A stretch of 64,000 bases of DNA from positions 37,648-101,647 of the forward strand of contig JAVBQG010000002.1 in NCBI GenBank assembly GCA_031549185.1, read 5' to 3'. Every line of letters starts with the position of its first letter. Within the stretch, counting starts at the first letter, position 1. The position numbers and the translations under genes were made by a program. The stretch comes from JAVBQG01 sp031549185. Lineage in GTDB: Bacteria > Synergistota > Synergistia > Synergistales > Synergistaceae. The notes under the pieces were generated by a model. That model was not told where the DNA came from. It worked only from the letters and a program-made list of their open reading frames with translations, and searched no databases. Shown here piece after piece: positions 43,711 through 54,100 of this stretch.

Positions 43711-44208
43711 GTGCTGATTCCGGTCGACAGACTGCTGACGAAGATCCGGCTGCGGCTGGGCGATATGCAGAAGGTGAAGCTCTCGGACTACGAGCTGCTC
43801 TCGGCGCTGAACGACGCCAGGACCATGCTGTGGATCGCGCTGGCGGAGAACTTTTCGAGCATCCCGCTCAAGAAGGCGACGCTGGCGATGACGGACGGAT
43901 CGGCGCCGCTTCCCGAGGGGTACTACTCGCTGGTGGAGCTGCCGCCGGGCGCGCGCGTTGTCGGCGAGGCGGTGGAGAGCGACGACGAGACTGTGACGGT
44001 CGTCTACAACTGCGTGCCGGAGCACGTCTCCTCTTCGTCGGAAGAGATCAGCGTCCCCTCGTCGCTCGTGCTGGACACGGTGGAGATCGCGGCCTTCATC
44101 GCCGGGGGCAACACGGACGCCGCGGCGACGACCGCCGGGAATTCGGCCAGGCGCGTGTCGCAGAAGAGGGAGTATGCGAAGCTCCCGGACTGGAAGCACT
44201 TTTCATGA
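43711..44208 (+). CDS. Head-tail connector-like protein
   Basis: This 165-residue protein starts VLIPVDRLLTKIRLRLGDMQK; the helical N-terminus (about 5-45) looks like adaptor proteins such as gp6/gp4. The GTG start follows a GGGGGG stretch. It overlaps the next gene by four bases (ATGA). Confidence 0.65.
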   Translation: MLIPVDRLLTKIRLRLGDMQKVKLSDYELLSALNDARTMLWIALAENFSSIPLKKATLAMTDGSAPLPEGYYSLVELPPGARVVGEAVESDDETVTVVYNCVPEHVSSSSEEISVPSSLVLDTVEIAAFIAGGNTDAAATTAGNSARRVSQKREYAKLPDWKHFS

Positions 44209-44690
44209 GTCTCATGAAGTTCAGTGAAATGATTCTGCTCCTGCGTCAGATGTTGTCGGACGAGCAGGCGGTCGGCTGGGCGACGGAGGCGGAGCTGATC
44301 GCCTATCTTGACCACGCCTCGGACTACCTGGCGGAGCAGATGATCGCCGACAAGGACCCGACGTTTCTGAAATCATTGACCATATCGGGCCTCACGCCGC
44401 TGCCCGACGACTTCGTCGCCTTCGCGGGGAATGTGCCGGTGCGCGTCGTCGGGCGGGAGTGCGAGGTGTACGGCCCCGGCGTCAATGGTGTGATGTACTG
44501 GGGCAAGTTTCCGTTGCCGTCGACCTTCGGCCCGGACGACGATCTGCCGTACACGCGGCAGCAGGCGCTGCTGGTGATCGACATCGCCCGCATCTTCGCG
44601 CTCAACAAGAACGAGTACAACGTGTCGCAGGATCTATCGCTGCTCGGCGACCTCAAGGGGGCCATCGCGGCGGCGAGAAGGGACAAGTAG
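44205..44690 (+). CDS. Head-tail connector-like protein, second copy type
   Basis: This 161-residue protein has the same layout as its neighbour at 43711: a helical start (FSEMILLLRQMLSDEQAVGWATEAEL), then a beta-rich middle (LPDDFVAFAGNVPVRVVG). It is probably a paired adaptor under the portal. Confidence 0.65.
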   Translation: MSLMKFSEMILLLRQMLSDEQAVGWATEAELIAYLDHASDYLAEQMIADKDPTFLKSLTISGLTPLPDDFVAFAGNVPVRVVGRECEVYGPGVNGVMYWGKFPLPSTFGPDDDLPYTRQQALLVIDIARIFALNKNEYNVSQDLSLLGDLKGAIAAARRDK

Positions 44691-44692
44691 CC

Positions 44693-46162
44693 ATGCCGTT
44701 TCTGAACGACAAACACGCAAACGCGGAGCTGATCACCTTCGCCGATTTCGCGGGCGGGCTGAACCTGGCGCGCCCGCCGGAGTCGATCGGCGAGGATGAG
44801 ATGCAGGAGTGCGTCAACTTCGAATTCGCGCCGGACACGGGGCTGTTGCGGATGCGCGGCGGGATCATGCCCGTCTACACGTTCTCGCAGTCGGTGACGG
44901 ACATCATTCCGCCGGCCAAGGACAATCTGCTGCTCGTGAAAAGTGGGCAGCGCCTCTACAAACTGGCACTTGCCGATTCGTCGGAGGGGAACCATATCAC
45001 GGACCTCGGGCTCGTGACGGGTAGCAAGCCCGTCTCATACGAGCTGTGGGGCGATGACGGAGACATGGTCATGACCTTCGGCGCGCGGTTGCACCTCTAC
45101 GACGGCGAGCGCGTCAAGGCCGTCACGAGCGAGAACGCGCCGCTGGAGGCGGAGATTCTCTCCACCAGGGCGGGGCGCGTCTTCGTGGCAGAGAACGGCA
45201 GCGACGCCATTCGATACTCCGGCGTTGGCGACCCCGAACGGTGGATCGAGGACAAGGACTCCGACGCCGTCAGCATCGAAGTCGGCTACAAGGACGGGCG
45301 CGGCGTCAAAGCCATGGCCCCGATCGCGGGCGAGACCATCGTCTTCAAGTGCCCGGACGGGCAGCCGGAGTACGGGCGCATCTACCGCCTGCAAGGGGAC
45401 TATCCGAATTGGAGCATCGTCCCCTACTCGCACGGCAGCGCCGCTTGGAACCATCAGGCCGTCGCCAGTGTGTCGAGCGATATCTTGTTCCTCACGCGCG
45501 AGGGCCTCGCGAACCTGGGGACGGTCACGGAGTACGGCGACTTCAAGCTCGGCTGGGCTGGGGCCAAGATCAACCCGAGGATGTCGAAGACCCTCACCGC
45601 CGACTGTTGCCTTCGCCATCTGCCCGCCAAGAGCCAGGTGTGGGTGCTCGACGGCAAGAGCCCGGACGTCTGGTGCTATCACTACGAGATCGGGAAGGGC
45701 GCGTGGACGATCCTGCGTTTCCCCGGCGTGGTGAAGACGGTCTGTTCTTCACACGGAGACGTCTTCCTCGGGATCGGCAACACGGTGTACAGGATGAGCG
45801 ACGACTTCACGAGCGACAACGGGATGCCGATCGCGGCCTCGCTCAAGACGCGGACCATCGTGAAGCGGAATCAGATTCTCGTGAAGGCGATTCTGGCGCG
45901 CTTCATGTCCACGCTCACCGCGGACGCCGCGCTGGAGATCGACAAGTACAGGATGCCGCTCTACTTCGGCGGCCAGGGGGACCGGGCCTTTACGGACACG
46001 GACGTCGCGTTTCTGGACGACGATCCGCTCGTACCGGCGGACCGGGTTGCGATGGCACGGGCGCGGTGCAATATTCGGAAATGGGAAATTACGCCGGAGA
46101 TCGTCGTGCGGAACGGATCGTTCAGCATGTCGTCTCTCGTGCTTGAAATTGCGGAGGTGTAG
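44693..46162 (+). CDS. Tail/DNA-stabilisation protein, beta-propeller-like
   Basis: This 489-residue protein has repeated beta-blade-like segments (VFVAENGSDAIRYSGVGDPERW; LFLTREGLANLG; VFLGIGNTVYRMSD). Position and pattern resemble P22 gp10, the head-closing packaged-DNA stabilisation protein. This is a tentative assignment. Confidence 0.6.
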   Translation: MPFLNDKHANAELITFADFAGGLNLARPPESIGEDEMQECVNFEFAPDTGLLRMRGGIMPVYTFSQSVTDIIPPAKDNLLLVKSGQRLYKLALADSSEGNHITDLGLVTGSKPVSYELWGDDGDMVMTFGARLHLYDGERVKAVTSENAPLEAEILSTRAGRVFVAENGSDAIRYSGVGDPERWIEDKDSDAVSIEVGYKDGRGVKAMAPIAGETIVFKCPDGQPEYGRIYRLQGDYPNWSIVPYSHGSAAWNHQAVASVSSDILFLTREGLANLGTVTEYGDFKLGWAGAKINPRMSKTLTADCCLRHLPAKSQVWVLDGKSPDVWCYHYEIGKGAWTILRFPGVVKTVCSSHGDVFLGIGNTVYRMSDDFTSDNGMPIAASLKTRTIVKRNQILVKAILARFMSTLTADAALEIDKYRMPLYFGGQGDRAFTDTDVAFLDDDPLVPADRVAMARARCNIRKWEITPEIVVRNGSFSMSSLVLEIAEV

Positions 46163-46165
46163 GTG

Positions 46166-46684
46166 ATGTGGGAGAAGGGATATCCGGTCAACTTCACGAG
46201 CGACGGCGACCAGACGAACGTGGCGATCGGCAAGCACATCAACGAGTTTGAGAAGGTTTACGGGCATTTGAACGAGCTGAATAACAAAGAAGAGGCCCCG
46301 GTCGTCGGCCTCCTCCGCCAATTCGACCTCGCGATCCCCGGAAAGTTCGCGGCGGCTGCAACCGCAGAGGCGTTGAAGACAGTCGGCAATGATTTTGCGA
46401 CATGGCAAGTGGAGCCTAGCAAAGTTCTAAAAATAATGACTCGCTGTAAAAAGGGAGATTCTGGTACAACTAAGGCCTCTGTCTATCTCGTAATTAACGG
46501 GACGCGGGTAGGTGCTACTGCGGTCAATGCGGTTGCCGCTTCTTGGACAACCGGAGACCTGAGTGCTCTGGGCGTGACCATCGCCCCCGGTGACGCGATC
46601 GAAATCGGCATCCAGGCTACGGGGACAAATAAAGATTCGGAGAACCTCCGCTTCGTGCTTGTCGCGGAGGTGGTTCAGTCATGA
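46166..46684 (+). CDS. Tail protein, unknown
   Basis: This 172-residue protein has an N-terminal part that keeps the G+C-rich style of the phage structural genes. The second half (from about 46430) shifts to A+T-richer sequence and a beta-rich fold with Gly/Thr. It overlaps the RCC1-repeat gene by four bases (ATGA). It may be the adaptor that holds the RCC1 protein on the virion. Confidence 0.6.
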   Translation: MWEKGYPVNFTSDGDQTNVAIGKHINEFEKVYGHLNELNNKEEAPVVGLLRQFDLAIPGKFAAAATAEALKTVGNDFATWQVEPSKVLKIMTRCKKGDSGTTKASVYLVINGTRVGATAVNAVAASWTTGDLSALGVTIAPGDAIEIGIQATGTNKDSENLRFVLVAEVVQS

Positions 46685-47811
46685 TCGTCAGGCATACCAT
46701 GGTTCGTATAGACGGAAAAAAGGTTATCCGTGAGCGCGCCGGAGAGTACCACAGCTTGTTTATTCTCGATGATGGTAGCGCTTATGCGTGTGGGTTAAAT
46801 ACCTCCGGACAGCTTGGGATCGGAAATACGACAAACCAGCGCACCCCGGCGAAAGTCATTCTTCCGACCGGTAGAAAGGCAATAGAAATTGGAGCGGGAT
46901 ATAATCACAGCCTCTTCACTCTCGATGACGGCAGTGCTTACACGTGTGGGTCGAATAGTTACGGCCAGCTCGGGATCGGGAATACAACAGACCAGTCCAC
47001 TCCGCAGAAAGTCACACTTCCGACCGGAAGAAAGGCTGTTGCAGCTGACGGTGGTGATCAACACAGCCTTTTTGCTCTCGATGATGGCAGCGCTTACGCG
47101 TGTGGGTCGAATGCTTGGGGCCAGCTTGGCGTGGAATCGTACGACAATCAGCTCACTCCGGTGAAAGTTACACTTCCGATTGGCAGAAAGGCAATCGAGA
47201 TTGGAGCGGGATATACCCATAGCTTATTTATCCTCGATGACGACAACGCCTATGCGTGTGGACACAACGGCCCTGGCCAGCTCGGGATCGGAAATACGAC
47301 ACATCAGCGCACCCCGGCGAAAGTCATTCTTCCGACCGGTAGAAAGGCAATAGAAATTGGAGCGGGGAGAGCCCACAGCTTATTTATCCTCGATGATGGC
47401 AGCGCTTACGCAAGTGGAGTAAACAGATTCGGCCAGCTCGGGATCGGGAATACAACAGACCAGTCCACTCCACAGAAAGTCACACTTCCGACCGGCAGAA
47501 AGGTTATTGCGGTTGACGCCGGAGACCAGCACAGCCTCTTTATCCTCGATGATGGCAGCGCTTACACGTGTGGGTCGAATAACTCCGGCCAACTCGGGAC
47601 CGGGAACATGACAGACCAGCCCACTCCCCTAAAAGTCACACTTCCGATTGATAGAAAGGCTATTGGGGCCAGCGGAGGGGGACTGCACAGCCTATTCCTT
47701 CTTGGTGATGATAGCGCTTACGCAAGTGGATTGAATAACTCCGGCCAGCTTGGGACTGGTAATACAACATTGCAGCTTACGCCTGTAGCGGTAGCGGAAA
47801 TACGGGATTAA
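46681..47811 (+). CDS. RCC1-repeat beta-propeller protein in the tail region (candidate receptor-binding protein)
   Basis: This 376-residue protein has a 19-residue lead and then seven repeats of exactly 52 residues (the last is 45). Each has the RCC1 pattern HSLFILDDGSAYACG...N.SGQLGIGN. Seven blades would close one propeller. Sequence differences cluster at repeat positions 3-4 and 20-23 (loops), while the framework is almost invariant. The gene is A+T-richer than its neighbours, so horizontal gain is likely. A role in host recognition is inferred from its place between tail and ejection genes. Confidence 0.8.
   Translation: MIVRHTMVRIDGKKVIRERAGEYHSLFILDDGSAYACGLNTSGQLGIGNTTNQRTPAKVILPTGRKAIEIGAGYNHSLFTLDDGSAYTCGSNSYGQLGIGNTTDQSTPQKVTLPTGRKAVAADGGDQHSLFALDDGSAYACGSNAWGQLGVESYDNQLTPVKVTLPIGRKAIEIGAGYTHSLFILDDDNAYACGHNGPGQLGIGNTTHQRTPAKVILPTGRKAIEIGAGRAHSLFILDDGSAYASGVNRFGQLGIGNTTDQSTPQKVTLPTGRKVIAVDAGDQHSLFILDDGSAYTCGSNNSGQLGTGNMTDQPTPLKVTLPIDRKAIGASGGGLHSLFLLGDDSAYASGLNNSGQLGTGNTTLQLTPVAVAEIRD
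46738..47808 (+). repeat. Seven tandem 156-bp coding repeats (RCC1 blades)
   Basis: The units start at 46738, 46894, 47050, 47206, 47362, 47518 and 47674. Units 1 and 4, and units 2 and 5, share long identical stretches, suggesting duplication of a three-unit block. Confidence 0.85.
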
Positions 47812-47823
47812 GGAGGTAGCCTG

Positions 47824-48327
47824 ATGAAACCCAAGCACACCATGCGGGGGCCGAAGACGTTCGCGGAGTGGGTCCAGATCTACGAGGAGCGGGACAGTGA
47901 TACGGAGTATGTGCTCTCGCCCAGCGAGAAGATCGTCTTCGACCCCATGCATGGATTTTTCACCTACGCCTTCGACGCGGCCTCGAGGACGATTCTGATT
48001 CCCAAGATGTGCGGGGACGGGAAACACTGGCGGGCGCTCATCCACAAGATGGTGCTCGCCGGGCAGGGCATCGGGATCAAGGGCGTTCTCTGCTGCACGA
48101 AGCGCAATCCGCAGGCCTACATGCGCATTCTGGGCGGGAAGCTGACGAAGCTGGAGGTGACGTACGACTTCACCAGCAGCAAGCAGCACTTCCTGTGGTT
48201 CATATTTATATCGTTGAAGGACACGAAGGAGGGAAGAGACGATGGGGTTTCTGGTGGTAGTGCTCCTGCTACTGTTGATCCTGCTGCTGCGCCCCAGGGC
48301 GGCGCACGCCAAGGGGGGATCGAGTAG
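47824..48327 (+). CDS. Putative internal virion protein (acetyltransferase-like fold)
   Basis: This 167-residue protein has a core (about 1-140) resembling small GNAT-like internal virion proteins such as T7 gp13 in position and size (TFAEWVQIYEE ... MRILGGKLTKLEV). The last ~28 residues overlap the next gene in another frame and may carry no function. The assignment is tentative. Confidence 0.45.
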   Translation: MKPKHTMRGPKTFAEWVQIYEERDSDTEYVLSPSEKIVFDPMHGFFTYAFDAASRTILIPKMCGDGKHWRALIHKMVLAGQGIGIKGVLCCTKRNPQAYMRILGGKLTKLEVTYDFTSSKQHFLWFIFISLKDTKEGRDDGVSGGSAPATVDPAAAPQGGARQGGIE

Positions 48328-49717
48328 ACAGGTTGACGCGACGGGACCGAAGAGCGACGAGTTGAAGGCGCTCGAGAGTCAGTTCTACTCGATGATGAAT
48401 CCGTTGATCGGCGCGTACACGATGCCGCTGGACGGCGGCGGCTCGTATCAGGCAGCCGCACAGCAGCCCGCGACGCAGACCGCGAGCGCGGGGAAGGCCA
48501 AGCCAGCCGGATTGGCCGGTCGTGATGAACGGGCCTACGACCGGGCTGTAGAGCTGTTTGGACCCAAGACGCAGGCGGTCGTGCAGCCGAATGCCAACCT
48601 TGTGCAGACCAGAGGGCCGGGCGGCGGCAATCCGTCGGGCGGGGGTGGTGTGCCGCAGCCGTACGACAACAACACCCTCATGGGCCAGCTCTTCAACGAC
48701 GCGACCCGCAAGACCTATGCGGCGAACAGTCGCTACGACGACCTCTTTGGACAGGCGCAAGGGTACACGAACGAGATCAACGACGCGCTGGCGCGGTCGA
48801 AGACTGCCGGGGACAAGTATTTCTCGATGGCCGACGACAACTACGCCGACGCCCGGCGCTATCTGCAGCAGGGCGAGGGATATCTCTCGCAGGCCGGTTC
48901 GGAGGGCGACTGGTGGTACGACAAGGCCAAGGGGGCGTATGCCTCGGCGGAGGGCCTGCTGCCGCAGATCACGAGCCAGTTGGATTACACGAACAAGGCC
49001 AGCCAGTGGTACGACGACTACACGCGTGGCATGTTGAGCGGCTCGAAGAACTTGCTCGACACCGGCCAGATCCCGCAGCCGATCATCGACGCCCTGCAGG
49101 CTGCCATGACGAGCAGCGTGGACAAGAGCGTCGGGACAAACCTCTCCGACCTGGCGGCGCGCGGGGTCATCAATTCGAGTGTGACGAATCGCGGCATGGC
49201 GGACATGTCGAAGTCGGTGGCCGACTCGATGAACGAAAACTACCTGAAGGCGTTCCAGACGATCCTCGGCGGCTATAACGACACGGCGGCGACGGGCGCG
49301 AACGCTGGGAAGGCCTTCGCGGATATCAATCTCAACGTCCACAACGCCTACAGCGACGCGATGAAGAGCGCGATCGGCCTCGGCGACAGCTACGGCAAGA
49401 CCGGCTCCATGCGTGTGAGCGATCTGCTCGGCGTCGCCGGCGGGTACAAGGATTACTCCGGGCAGGCCACGAGCAACGCCAATTCGCTGATGGGCGCTGG
49501 CTCGCAGCGGATTCAGGATTGGCTGGGGATTGCGGGCGGTTATGGCAACGCCATGAGCACGAACCTCGCCGAACGCGAGGCGCTCATGAACGACATCCAG
49601 AAATATTACACGAACGCCGCCGCTCCGATGATGCCCGCGTACGATTTCCTGAAGACGATGCAGACCGATCACTGGAACAGCGATAAGAAAGACACCATCG
49701 TCAAGCAGGGCAAATAA
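48242..49717 (+). CDS. DNA-ejection (internal virion) protein with N-terminal membrane helix
   Basis: This 491-residue protein has a strongly hydrophobic N-terminus (about residues 3-17) with an AHA-like cleavage site, a Gly/Pro linker and a long region of helical repeats rich in Asp, Tyr, Ala and Ser (about 150-470). Length, order and composition fit podovirus ejection proteins that form a channel across the envelope. Confidence 0.6.
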   Translation: MGFLVVVLLLLLILLLRPRAAHAKGGSSRQVDATGPKSDELKALESQFYSMMNPLIGAYTMPLDGGGSYQAAAQQPATQTASAGKAKPAGLAGRDERAYDRAVELFGPKTQAVVQPNANLVQTRGPGGGNPSGGGGVPQPYDNNTLMGQLFNDATRKTYAANSRYDDLFGQAQGYTNEINDALARSKTAGDKYFSMADDNYADARRYLQQGEGYLSQAGSEGDWWYDKAKGAYASAEGLLPQITSQLDYTNKASQWYDDYTRGMLSGSKNLLDTGQIPQPIIDALQAAMTSSVDKSVGTNLSDLAARGVINSSVTNRGMADMSKSVADSMNENYLKAFQTILGGYNDTAATGANAGKAFADINLNVHNAYSDAMKSAIGLGDSYGKTGSMRVSDLLGVAGGYKDYSGQATSNANSLMGAGSQRIQDWLGIAGGYGNAMSTNLAEREALMNDIQKYYTNAAAPMMPAYDFLKTMQTDHWNSDKKDTIVKQGK

Positions 49718-49729
49718 GGAGGGATCGAA

Positions 49730-50113
49730 ATGGCCGTACATTACACGGGTGGAGGCGGCGGTCTCCTGGGCACGCTCGGACGAGCCCTGGGGGCCGCCTC
49801 AGCGTTTATACCAGGGTTGCAGCCGCTCGCGCCGTACATCGGCGCGGCATCGGCGTTAGCGAACGGGGACGTTGGCGGTGCGATCAGCAGCGCGGCGGGG
49901 CCGCTCTTGAGCAACGCCACGAAAGCGGCGGCTCCCAACGAGTCGTTGATGGGCGCCGTCAGCAGTGCGATGCGAAACCCGAGGCCGGAGGCGATGGCGG
50001 GCGATCCGACGGGTGGATCGTGGACGCGAGCGTATAACGGTATGCCAGACTGGAACACTGACCCCGTGACGGGGCAGCCCAACAAGTTCAAACATCCCTG
50101 GGGGTGGCACTGA
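49730..50113 (+). CDS. Small glycine/alanine-rich virion protein, probable ejection protein
   Basis: This 127-residue protein has a hydrophobic Gly/Ala-rich N-terminal half (GLLGTLGRALGAASAFIPGL...) and a polar tail ending WGWH. It lies between two ejection-type genes and overlaps the next by one base (TGATG). Confidence 0.55.
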   Translation: MAVHYTGGGGGLLGTLGRALGAASAFIPGLQPLAPYIGAASALANGDVGGAISSAAGPLLSNATKAAAPNESLMGAVSSAMRNPRPEAMAGDPTGGSWTRAYNGMPDWNTDPVTGQPNKFKHPWGWH

Positions 50114-51054
50114 TGGCCGTTTACTTCGAAAGGGGCGGTGGGAGCTGGTTGGATTACGTCGCGCCAGTCGTCGGGCAGCTCTTGGGCGGCATGATCAACC
50201 AGGGGTTTGAAAAGGATCGCGAGATCCGTGCCGCCAAGCAGGCGCAGGAGACGGCAGACGCGGATTTTGCGCGGAAGCAGCAGGAGCGGGCGGGTGCGAT
50301 GGAGATGCTGGGCAACATGGGCTTCAAGCTCGGCGCGGATACTCCGATGGACATGCGTGGCGATCCGAACAACGCGATGGGGTATTTGACGGCGCTCGGA
50401 CTGATCAACCCGAACGCGAAATTTGAGGAGTACATGAAGTATACCATCCCCAACATGCAGCACCAGGCCATCAACCTCGGCGATAAAGTTGTCGCCGGCG
50501 CTTTTGATCCGGGCACGGGAGAATCGAAGATGCAGGATTACAACGTCGGCATTGATCCCGCGCAGATCTCCAAGCAGGAAGCGGAAATGAAGTACCTGGG
50601 GCAACAGCAGAAGGGCAACATGGACATGGCGAGGTTCAACGTCGCCAACAGACCGCCTCGCGCTGCGCCGCAGCCGCGATACGACCGTGTGCAGGACGCG
50701 AACGGGCAATATGTCTACCTCGCGCCGGGGCAAGCGCCTTATCATACCGGCGTCACGGGTACGCCGCCAAAGCAGCAGCAGGCGCAGGGCCCATCCTTGA
50801 AGGATATGGGGTCGGCCCTCGGCGCGTTTCTGGATCCGCACACCGGGCAACCACTGCCGGGGTATGAAGGGGTTGTGGGGGAGTTCCGGAACCAGATCGT
50901 GAAGTCGATCGGCGGCGGAGGTACTTCGGGCAATCAACCGCCTGGGGGTGCAGTGACTCCGAATGTCGAAGCGCAGATCGGCAACATGATGCAGCAGACG
51001 GGAAAATCGCGGGAAGAGGTTGTCGCCTACCTTCGCACGAAAGGTCTGCTCTAA
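50113..51054 (+). CDS. Putative ejection/virion protein
   Basis: This 313-residue protein has a hydrophobic segment near residues 12-30, then a charged helix (KDREIRAAKQAQETADADF). A Pro/Gln-rich middle part precedes a C-terminal helical motif (QIGNMMQQTGKSREEVVAYLRTKG). No clear family. The position supports an internal virion role. Confidence 0.55.
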   Translation: MAVYFERGGGSWLDYVAPVVGQLLGGMINQGFEKDREIRAAKQAQETADADFARKQQERAGAMEMLGNMGFKLGADTPMDMRGDPNNAMGYLTALGLINPNAKFEEYMKYTIPNMQHQAINLGDKVVAGAFDPGTGESKMQDYNVGIDPAQISKQEAEMKYLGQQQKGNMDMARFNVANRPPRAAPQPRYDRVQDANGQYVYLAPGQAPYHTGVTGTPPKQQQAQGPSLKDMGSALGAFLDPHTGQPLPGYEGVVGEFRNQIVKSIGGGGTSGNQPPGGAVTPNVEAQIGNMMQQTGKSREEVVAYLRTKGLL

Positions 51055-51067
51055 AACAACGCGAACG

Positions 51068-51104
51068 ACGAGGCCTCGCCTACACGGGCGGGGCCTCGTT
51101 CCGT
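51068..51104 (+). terminator. Hairpin before the polyvalent protein gene
   Basis: ACGAGGCC/GGCCTCGT (51068-51075 with 51092-51099) with an inner CGCC/GGCG pair is followed by TCCGT only, so termination may be partial. Confidence 0.55.
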
Positions 51105-51117
51105 ATGGAGGTCGAAC

Positions 51118-54100
51118 ATGGCTTATAAAACGTTGGACGAAGCTTTCAAAGATACGTTTACACCTACACCCACGCGAACCGTGAGCATGGACGAGGCCTT
51201 CAAGGCGACATTCGGCGAGGTGCCGTCGAAGCAGGTGAGCCTCGACGAGGCTTTTGAAAATACGTTCGGGAAGATCTCTCAGCCCACGCAGGATTCTTCC
51301 GACTTCGAAACCCAGGTCAAGGCGATGAAAGCGGCTGGGATGACGAACGAGCAGATCAAGGCGCAATACACGCCGGACAAACTGCCCGGAGCCTCGCGGT
51401 ACGCCATGCCCGAACCGGAGTCGGTGGGCGGGAAGGCGCTGGATTACGCCAAAAGGGCACTCCTCGGGGTTGATACGGGGCTTGCGAACTCGATGAGCTC
51501 GATGTACCAAGGCGCGGGTGCGCTCGCCGATTCGATCGTGCACTACGCCAACGCGCCGTACAACTACGTCGCGGAGAAAACGGGGTTGCCGAAAATCAAC
51601 ACGAACGGAAACCCCGTAACGCGCTTGCTTCTGGACCAGGGGGAGAAGGTCGGCGGCCTCGCGCAGCGTTTCTCTGATGAAGGTCTGCAGGGGCGGGATC
51701 CCAACCTGTTCGACCAAACCGCGCAGGGTGTTGGGTCGACGGCGGGCTTCTTTCTGCCTGGGCTTGTTTCTGCCGGCTCGTCGGCTCTTCCTGGGATGAT
51801 CGGCAAGGCCGGGGCGTTTGCGACCACGGCGGGTGGTCTCGAGGCCCTTTCCGAAGGCGGCAGCGCTTACGCCGACCAGTTGAAGCAGGGGGCCTCCCAG
51901 CCGGAAGCGCGCAGCGCTTTCGCCAAGACGGCGATTCTGAACCTGCCGATCGACATCGCGACGGACGCGATCGGTACGGTGCTGGGCGGCGGGAGTGTTG
52001 TCCGCAAGGCACTGGCGCGCGGATTCTCCGAAATGACGCAGGAAACCCTGCAGGGCGTGTTGTCAGGCATAACGAGCCAGCGCAAACCTGACGGGACTCC
52101 GTACACATGGGGAGACCTCGCGCGAGCCACGCCGGAAATGGCGAAGGCCGTTCCCGAAACATTGCGAAATGAGGGCGTGCCTGCGTTTCTGTCGTCGATG
52201 CTGATCGGAGCGGGCGAGGGGGTTCACGGGAAGGTTACGGCGCGGCAAGAGGCGCGGGCGCAGGCCAAATCTCTCATGACGCTCGACGAGGCCTTCGAGG
52301 CGATACAGACTGAATTGAAACCGTCCACGGCAAAAGCAATGCCGTTACAGACGCTAGCTGATCCACGTGTGACAGATGGTATTGCGGAAGAAAGGGGGAT
52401 GCAGCCCCGACACCAGCGCTTCCCGGCCGACCCACCTGCTTCATCGGAGGGTGCCCTCCTCCACAGGCCCGGTGAAGAAACTGTAGCGGCGGTTACCCCG
52501 GGTGTCAACGACGGGGTTCATTCACAGGCGTTGGCAGATCGTTGCGACCCTGTCAAGCTCGACGCGGCAGCTATTCGGGCGCATCGGTTTACAGCGCGAC
52601 CCGTACCAGAAAGCGTCTCCAACATCAGCCTTAAGGGGCGTCCAGAAGAGGAAATTCGTTCCATCGCTCGAGCGCGCGTTAACGAACTGGCGCAGCAGAC
52701 CTTTCACGGAATCGAAGGGGAGGAGATTTACTTCGCACCCGGCCAGGGGGAGGACTGGGATTCGTACACGAATCACCTCATCAGCGGTATTGGCGGAACA
52801 ATCCCGAATGCGGGTCGAGCAAAAGCCCTGTGGCTCGTCGAGGATACGATTGCTCGCCCGGTCGCTGTATTTGACCAACAGAACGGGAACAGGGCGTACA
52901 TTTCGTTGTATGAGGGCGACAAGCAGCGGGCGCATCACATTGTCGTTCAAGTCGCGCCCGATGGACGGGCGCGAACTGTCACATCTCTTATCTCGAAAGA
53001 TTCTGGAATCAACTCGGCAAAGGCCAGTAATTATGTAAAAAGCCAGATTGAGCGTGCTTCGGATGTTCTTTATGTGGAAGGAGTTACAGAAGAAAAGGGC
53101 CTGCGGACCCGACACTGGCGCGGACCGACCGACCAACTTGCTTCACAGGAGAGTGCCCTCCTCCACAAGCCCGGCAACAAAAATATAGCACCGGATTCGG
53201 AGAACGTCAACGGTGAAACGATCCAGGCCCTTCAGTCGCACGAGCGCGAGGCGCGTTTCTTCGAGCCGGAGATGCCCGTGCGGGAGCCGGATGCGCCTGT
53301 TCGCGACAAGCCGGTGACGATCGCGGAGATTCGGCAGGCGGTCGACAAACTCGTGCCGTGGCGGCATGGGAAGACCATGCCCGGCACCCTTGGGAATTTC
53401 AAGGTGGAACCGGAGGTCGTGCGTTCGAAAAACCGAAACGATGTCTCCGTTATCATGCACGAGGTAGGGCACTTCATCGACAAGAAACTGGGGTTGGAGA
53501 AAGTTGTATCCGGCGCGGAACAGGAGTTGGCCCAGGGCGGCTTGGTGGCATCCGCGAAAAATTACACCCCGGAACAGGTTCGGGCGGAGGGCGTCGCACA
53601 GTTCTTCCTGCATTACTCTGTCGACGAAAAGCAGGCACGTGAAAAGTTCCCGGAGTATTACCAAGCGTTCGAAGGGGCGCTCGCGCAACATCCGGAGCTG
53701 CAGCCCGACATCGCTACGATCAAGGATCTCGTATCATCGTACTATCGCCAGACTTCCGAGGAACGCCTGCAGGCGAACATCGTGCGGGGGACGGATAAAT
53801 TGTCCAGTCCCCTGGAAGAAAGATTGCGAAAAGGCTGGAATAACTTTAACGACAAATGGATCGACGCGCTCGCACCATTGAAGCGCGTCACAGAGGAAAT
53901 ACGCCAAAAGATGGGTTGGGATTATGTTCCCGACGAATATAACTCCTACGCCAAGGCGCGGACCGCTCCAGGATTCAAAGGACGGGCGGGGCAGGACACG
54001 GCCGCCTTCCTCGACGTGATCCGTGATTTGAACCCCGAGGATCACACGGCGCTGTCGAATTACCTGGCCGCCTCCCGTGCGCTGAACTACCGCGCGAAGG

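Noticed and set aside
46738..47808. Diversity-generating retroelement variable region
   Set aside because: No reverse transcriptase or template repeat is visible in the window; the variation is between tandem blades and fits ordinary repeat divergence.
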